A DNA stretch of 64,000 nt, taken from positions 310,001 to 374,000 of the forward strand of contig NZ_JARXVG010000002.1 of the NCBI RefSeq assembly GCF_029892485.1, in the 5' to 3' direction. The position numbers and the translations under genes are program-made. Source of the DNA: Variovorax boronicumulans. Its GTDB lineage: Bacteria; Pseudomonadota; Gammaproteobacteria; Burkholderiales; Burkholderiaceae_C. Positions 60,439-64,000 of the stretch are shown here, one piece after another. Under the pieces are notes generated by a model. It was not told the origin of the DNA. It ran no database searches and was given only the letters and a program-made list of their open reading frames with translations. The first letter of the stretch is position 1. Each line of letters starts with the position of its first letter.

Positions 60439-61425
60439 TCACTCGGCCACGATGTTTCGGGCCTTGATGATTCGGGCCCACACGGCCGTTTCTTCGCGGA
60501 TGTGCGCAGCGAATTCGGTGGGCTTCATCGCCGCATCGGTCATGCCCTGCACCTTCAGGCGCTCGCGCACATCGGGCTGGGCCAGCATTTGCGCCGCGTC
60601 TTTCGCAAGCTGCTCGACCACGGCGGGCGGCGTGCCCTTTGGCGCGAGGAGGCCGTACCAAGAGGTCACCGTCACGCCCTGGATGCCCTGCTCCGCCAGC
60701 GTCGGGATATCCGGCGCCGCTGCACTGCGCGTCGCCTCGGTCACACCCAACGCAATGAGCTTGCCGTTCCTGATGAAGGGCATGGTCGCGGGCAGGTTGC
60801 TGAACATCAGCGGCACCGAGCCGCCGAGCACGTCGTTGAGCGCTGGCGCCGTGCCTTTGTAGGGCACGTGCAGCAGGTCGATGCCGGCTTGCTGCTTGAA
60901 CAGTTCGCCCGCCAGATGCAGGCCGCTGCCTACGCCCGGCGATGCGTACGAGAGCGTGTTGGGCTTGGCCTTGGCCATCGCCACCAGCTCCTTCGCGCTC
61001 TTGATGCCCGACGACGGCGAGGCCACCAGCACGTTGGGCGCCTTGGCGAGCATGGTGACGGGCACGAAGTCCTTCGCGATGTCGAACGGAAAGTTCGGCA
61101 TCAAGGTCGGGTTGATCGTGAGGTTGCCCGCCGGCACCACCAGCAGCGTGTGGCCATCGCCCTTGGCGCGCTTGACCTTGTCGATGCCGATGTTGCCGGC
61201 CGCGCCGACGAGGTTCTCGACCACGGCCGCCTGGCCGTAGCGCTTGGCAAGGCCGTCGGACAGCACGCGTGCGAGCGTATCGACCGGGCCGCCGGGCGGG
61301 AACGGCGAGACGATGGTGAAGCGCTCGCTGGCCAGCTGTTTCTGCGCATCGCTCTGCGCATGCGCAGGCAAGGCGATGGCCAACGCTGCGGCAGCCATCA
61401 GCGAGAAAGAAAAACGTCGTTGCAT
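60439..61425 (-). CDS. Bug/TctC family binding protein in the aromatic operon
   Basis: A 328-residue periplasmic protein. The signal (MQRRFSFSLMAAAALAIALPAHAQ) is followed by a mature start QSDAQKQLASERFTIVSPFPPGGPVDTLARVLSDGLAKRYGQAAVVENLVGAAGNIGIDKV. It has LLHVPYKGTAPALNDVLGGSVPLMF. The PFPPGGPVD variant differs from the PF.AGGTTD of the two Bug proteins at 30-33 kb, so the ligand is probably different. It lies between a VOC gene (14 bases) and a monooxygenase gene (35 bases). Confidence 0.92.
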   Translation of the reverse strand: MQRRFSFSLMAAAALAIALPAHAQSDAQKQLASERFTIVSPFPPGGPVDTLARVLSDGLAKRYGQAAVVENLVGAAGNIGIDKVKRAKGDGHTLLVVPAGNLTINPTLMPNFPFDIAKDFVPVTMLAKAPNVLVASPSSGIKSAKELVAMAKAKPNTLSYASPGVGSGLHLAGELFKQQAGIDLLHVPYKGTAPALNDVLGGSVPLMFSNLPATMPFIRNGKLIALGVTEATRSAAAPDIPTLAEQGIQGVTVTSWYGLLAPKGTPPAVVEQLAKDAAQMLAQPDVRERLKVQGMTDAAMKPTEFAAHIREETAVWARIIKARNIVAE

Positions 61426-61439
61426 GAGGTTCACCGGGT

Positions 61440-62411
61440 TCACTTCTTTTCGGTCAGGAAGGCGCCCTTGGGGCCTTCCGCGTTCTTCTGGCGGCGCGTG
61501 TTGCCGTCCAGACCGCCATCGACCGCCCATTCGGCGAATACCGTCGGGCCGGGCTCGAATTCCCGTGGCTGCCAGTCGGCGGTGAGCTGGTCTTCGTCGG
61601 CGTAGTACTCGATGAGTCCGCCCGCCGGATTCTTGAAGTACCAGAAGTACGCGGACGACACCGGATGCCGCCCCGGGCCGAGCTGCGTCTCCCAGCCACG
61701 ACGCGAGAAATGCAGGCCACCGCCGAACACCTCGTGGATGTCGCGCACGGTGAACGCCACGTGGTTGAGGCCGCGCTTGCCCGAGGGAATCTGCAGCAGG
61801 AACAGGTCGTGGTGGCCGCCCTCCGCCGCGCAGCGCATGAAGGCGCCGCGGTTCGGGTAGCTGTCGGACGAGATGAAACCGAAGCGATCTGCGTAGAACG
61901 CGCTGGTGCCCACCACGTCGTTGACGAAGAACACCACGTGGCCGACTTCGATCGGCGTCGCACGGTCGTAGATCGGTGCGGCCTGGTTCACGCGCGGCTT
62001 GGCGTTCCAGGTGTTCATCGCGCCGCAGTCGACATCGACCGCATGCTTGCGGCTGACCTGCAGGCGCACGGCGAGGCCGTTGGGGTCGATGCAGCCGATG
62101 CGGCGCGCGCCGTCGATGGTGCTGTCGAAGAAGGCCGGGTCCGTCGCGATGGCGGCGGCGTAGCGGTCGAGGTCCGCATCGTCATGCACGCCCCACACCA
62201 CCTCGCGCAGCGTCGGGCCTTCTTCCATCGCAGGCGGCAAGTTCGCCTTGTCCAACGCCGCGACGACGACCCTGCAGCCGTTGAGGCACTCGAAGACGAG
62301 TTCGTCGGGCGCCTCCGACTTCAGCGCGAGGCCCCAGTCCTCGAAGAACTGGCGGCAGGTGTGCAGGTCGTCCGCCCCGTAGGTGATCTGGTCGATGCCT
62401 AGAACGCTCAT
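61440..62411 (-). CDS. Two-domain VOC protein, extradiol dioxygenase-like
   Basis: A 323-residue protein with two VOC half-domains. The second has H158 (VGHVVFFVNDV), H217 (LNHVAFTVRD) and E268 (GLIEYYAD), the 2-His-1-carboxylate iron ligands of type I extradiol dioxygenases. The first half (MSVLGIDQITYGADDLHTCRQFFEDWGL) lacks them, as in that family. It is a candidate for ring cleavage of the catechol-type or pyridine-diol intermediate. The C-terminal tail (DGGLDGNTRRQKNAEGPKGAFLTEKK) is basic. Confidence 0.85.
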   Translation of the reverse strand: MSVLGIDQITYGADDLHTCRQFFEDWGLALKSEAPDELVFECLNGCRVVVAALDKANLPPAMEEGPTLREVVWGVHDDADLDRYAAAIATDPAFFDSTIDGARRIGCIDPNGLAVRLQVSRKHAVDVDCGAMNTWNAKPRVNQAAPIYDRATPIEVGHVVFFVNDVVGTSAFYADRFGFISSDSYPNRGAFMRCAAEGGHHDLFLLQIPSGKRGLNHVAFTVRDIHEVFGGGLHFSRRGWETQLGPGRHPVSSAYFWYFKNPAGGLIEYYADEDQLTADWQPREFEPGPTVFAEWAVDGGLDGNTRRQKNAEGPKGAFLTEKK

Positions 62412-62424
62412 GGTCGTGTCCTCT

Positions 62425-63900
62425 TCAGTTCGCCCATGGGAGCGGTTGGTCGTTCGTGCCCCAGTACATGCTCTTCTGCTCCATGTACTGGAAGATGCCT
62501 TCGCGGCCCTTCTCACGGCCCAGGCCGCTGTCGCGCCAGCCGCCGAACGGCGTGGAGACCGAGAACTGCTTGTAGGTGTTGACCCAGACGGTGCCGGCCT
62601 GCACCGCGCGGCCGAGCTTCCAGGCGCGCTTGAAATCGCGGCTCCACACGCCTGCGGCCAATGCGTAGACGCTGTCGTTCGCCTGCGCGATCAGCGACGC
62701 CTCGTCGTCGAAAGGCATCGCGACAAGCACCGGGCCGAAGATCTCTTCCTGGCTGATGCGCGCGCTGTTGTCCAGCCCTTCGATGATGGTCGGCTTGTAG
62801 AAATAGCCGTTGTCGTAGCCGGCGCCGTGCGGACGAACGCCGCCCGTGCGGATGCGGCCGCCTTCGGACACGCCCAGGTCCACGTAGCGCTCGATGCCTT
62901 CGCGGTGCTTCGCCGTGATGAGCGGACCCATCTGCGTCTGCTCCGAGGCCGGGTCGCCCACGCGCAGCGCATTGGCGCCTTCGGCCAACCGCGTGAGGAA
63001 CTCGTCGTAGATGCTGCGTGCGGCAAAAAGGCGCGAGCCTGCGATGCACGATTCGCCCGACGAACTGAAGATGCCGTAGAGCACGCCGTTCACCGCATGG
63101 TCGAGGTCCGCGTCGTCGAGCACCATGGTCGGCGACTTGCCGCCGAGTTCGAGCGACACCGGCATCATCTTGTCGGCCGCGATGTGGGCGATGTGCTTGC
63201 CGGTGGTGGTGCCGCCGGTGAACGACACGCGCTTGACCAATGGATGCTTCGTGATCGCATCGCCGATGACCGAGCCCTTGCCCGGCAGCACGCTCACGAT
63301 GCCCTTGGGGACTCCGGCCTGCTCGCAGATGCGCGCGAGTTCGAGCGCCATCAGCGGCGTGACTTCGGCGGGCTTGACGACCACCGCATTGCCGGCCGCC
63401 AGCGCGGGCGCCAGCTTCTGCGCTTCGCTCGCGATCGGCGAGTTCCACGGCGTGATGGCGGCGACCACGCCCATGGGCTCGTGCACGCTCATCGTGACGA
63501 AGGCGCCGCGCGACGGGGTGATGGTTTCTTCGAGCGTCTCCAGCGCGGCCGCGAAGAACTGGAAGGTGGCCGCGGCGCTCGCCACGAGGTTGCGCGTTTC
63601 GTTGATCGGCTTGCCGTTGTCCAGTCGCTGCTTCTGCGCGAGCGATTCGCCTTCTTCGCGGATCAGCTGTGCCACGCGGTGCAGCACGGCCGCGCGCTCG
63701 TGCGGCAGGCGTTGCGCCCAGCCGCTGGTGCGGAAGGCGTGGTCGGCGCGGACGATGGCCTCTTCCACGTCGGCGAGGCTCGCGGCTTTCAGGCGCGCGA
63801 TCGGTTCGCCCGTGGCGGGGTACAGGCTTTCATACACATCGCCGCCACCCAGGCGCCATTCGCCGGCAATGCAGATCGGGAGAAGTTCGGAGGAAATCAT
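62425..63900 (-). CDS. Aldehyde dehydrogenase (NAD(P)-dependent)
   Basis: A 491-residue ALDH. The nucleophile is C285 (SGESCIAGSR), the general base E251 (LELGGKSP) and the nucleotide site FTGGTTTGK. It oxidises an aldehyde to the acid, as needed for semialdehydes formed after extradiol cleavage. The start is ATG at 63898-63900 after AGGAA; upstream in-frame starts overlap the preceding gene. The VOC gene follows by 13 bases. Confidence 0.93.
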   Translation of the reverse strand: MISSELLPICIAGEWRLGGGDVYESLYPATGEPIARLKAASLADVEEAIVRADHAFRTSGWAQRLPHERAAVLHRVAQLIREEGESLAQKQRLDNGKPINETRNLVASAAATFQFFAAALETLEETITPSRGAFVTMSVHEPMGVVAAITPWNSPIASEAQKLAPALAAGNAVVVKPAEVTPLMALELARICEQAGVPKGIVSVLPGKGSVIGDAITKHPLVKRVSFTGGTTTGKHIAHIAADKMMPVSLELGGKSPTMVLDDADLDHAVNGVLYGIFSSSGESCIAGSRLFAARSIYDEFLTRLAEGANALRVGDPASEQTQMGPLITAKHREGIERYVDLGVSEGGRIRTGGVRPHGAGYDNGYFYKPTIIEGLDNSARISQEEIFGPVLVAMPFDDEASLIAQANDSVYALAAGVWSRDFKRAWKLGRAVQAGTVWVNTYKQFSVSTPFGGWRDSGLGREKGREGIFQYMEQKSMYWGTNDQPLPWAN

Positions 63901-63910
63901 GGGAAGAAAC

Positions 63911-64000
63911 TCAGATGGCGAGGGGCGCCACGCGGTTGCGCAGCGCACGCACCGCGCTGTACACGGTCAGCGCGGAGGTCTTGGGGTTGGCCGCGAGCGG
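63911..64000 (-). CDS. C-terminal fragment of an unidentified gene cut by the window edge
   Basis: The minus strand reads 29 codons ending in TGA at 63911-63913. The peptide is PLAANPKTSALTVYSAVRALRNRVAPLAI. This is 10 bases before the ALDH start, so the gene belongs to the same operon. The fragment has no motif that names a family; the RALRNRVAPL end is helical. Confidence 0.5.
   Translation of the reverse strand, partial: PLAANPKTSALTVYSAVRALRNRVAPLAI

Overview
The window is GC-rich bacterial chromosome, densely packed with genes whose layout and content point to a Comamonadaceae member of the Burkholderiales, most likely Variovorax or a close relative. The evidence is the number of Bug/TctC-type solute-binding proteins, the TctDE-TctBA set, the Omp32-type porin, the fmd/urt amide cluster, and intergenic palindromic repeats of the kind common in that family. 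The genus is inferred from gene content only. I see no rRNA, tRNA, CRISPR array, insertion sequence or prophage.

Layout. 1-8.9 kb: the 3' part of a large helicase-nuclease, a small OB-fold stress protein, DNA polymerase III alpha (dnaE) and a TrhO-type rhodanese. 8.9-13.4 kb: a two-component system (TctD/TctE-like) next to the membrane subunits TctB and TctA of a tripartite tricarboxylate transporter, ended by a clear terminator; no TctC lies with them. 13.4-17.8 kb: a leftward run of pirin, DoxX, WrbA-like, pirin and a conserved unknown gene, divergent from a LysR regulator with a T-N11-A box between them. 17.9-22.4 kb: a flavin oxidoreductase, gluQ, trmB, an odd TonB-domain lipoprotein and a branched-chain-type binding protein. 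22.4-33.1 kb: a catabolic island. It has a Crp/Fnr regulator divergent from an HD-domain (PhnZ-like) enzyme and a class II aldolase, then, after a strong terminator, a BASS symporter, a LysR regulator, TcuA/TcuB, a second class II aldolase, two Bug proteins and a D-2-hydroxyacid dehydrogenase. 33.2-36.8 kb: a GH3 beta-glucosidase, a methyltransferase and a small exported protein.

36.9-48.4 kb is an amide/urea utilisation locus: a leftward operon for a five-part UrtABCDE/Fmd-type ABC transporter, formamidase FmdA and the zinc-ribbon protein FmdB. Divergent from it is the most unusual gene of the window, a 1134-residue fusion of an NCS1-type (purine/cytosine permease) transporter, an eight-cysteine cluster, a histidine kinase and a receiver, followed by an overlapping LuxR-type response regulator. 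The arrangement suggests a transporter-like sensor that reports amide or urea supply. The operon is interrupted between urtE and urtD by two facing structured repeat units whose stems and inner hairpins differ in sequence but stay base-paired.

48.5-53.8 kb holds a putative TIGR04325-type methyltransferase, two lone binding proteins, a small lipoprotein and an M1 aminopeptidase lipoprotein. From 54.5 kb to the right edge runs one tight leftward operon of at least ten genes: an unidentified gene cut by the edge, aldehyde dehydrogenase, a two-domain VOC (extradiol-like) protein, a Bug protein, a NicC-like flavin monooxygenase, a 73-residue helix-turn-helix-like protein, a one-component-terminal-oxygenase Rieske enzyme with its PDR-type reductase, a porin and an MFS carrier. 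It looks like a complete uptake and degradation route for an aromatic or N-heteroaromatic acid that I cannot name.
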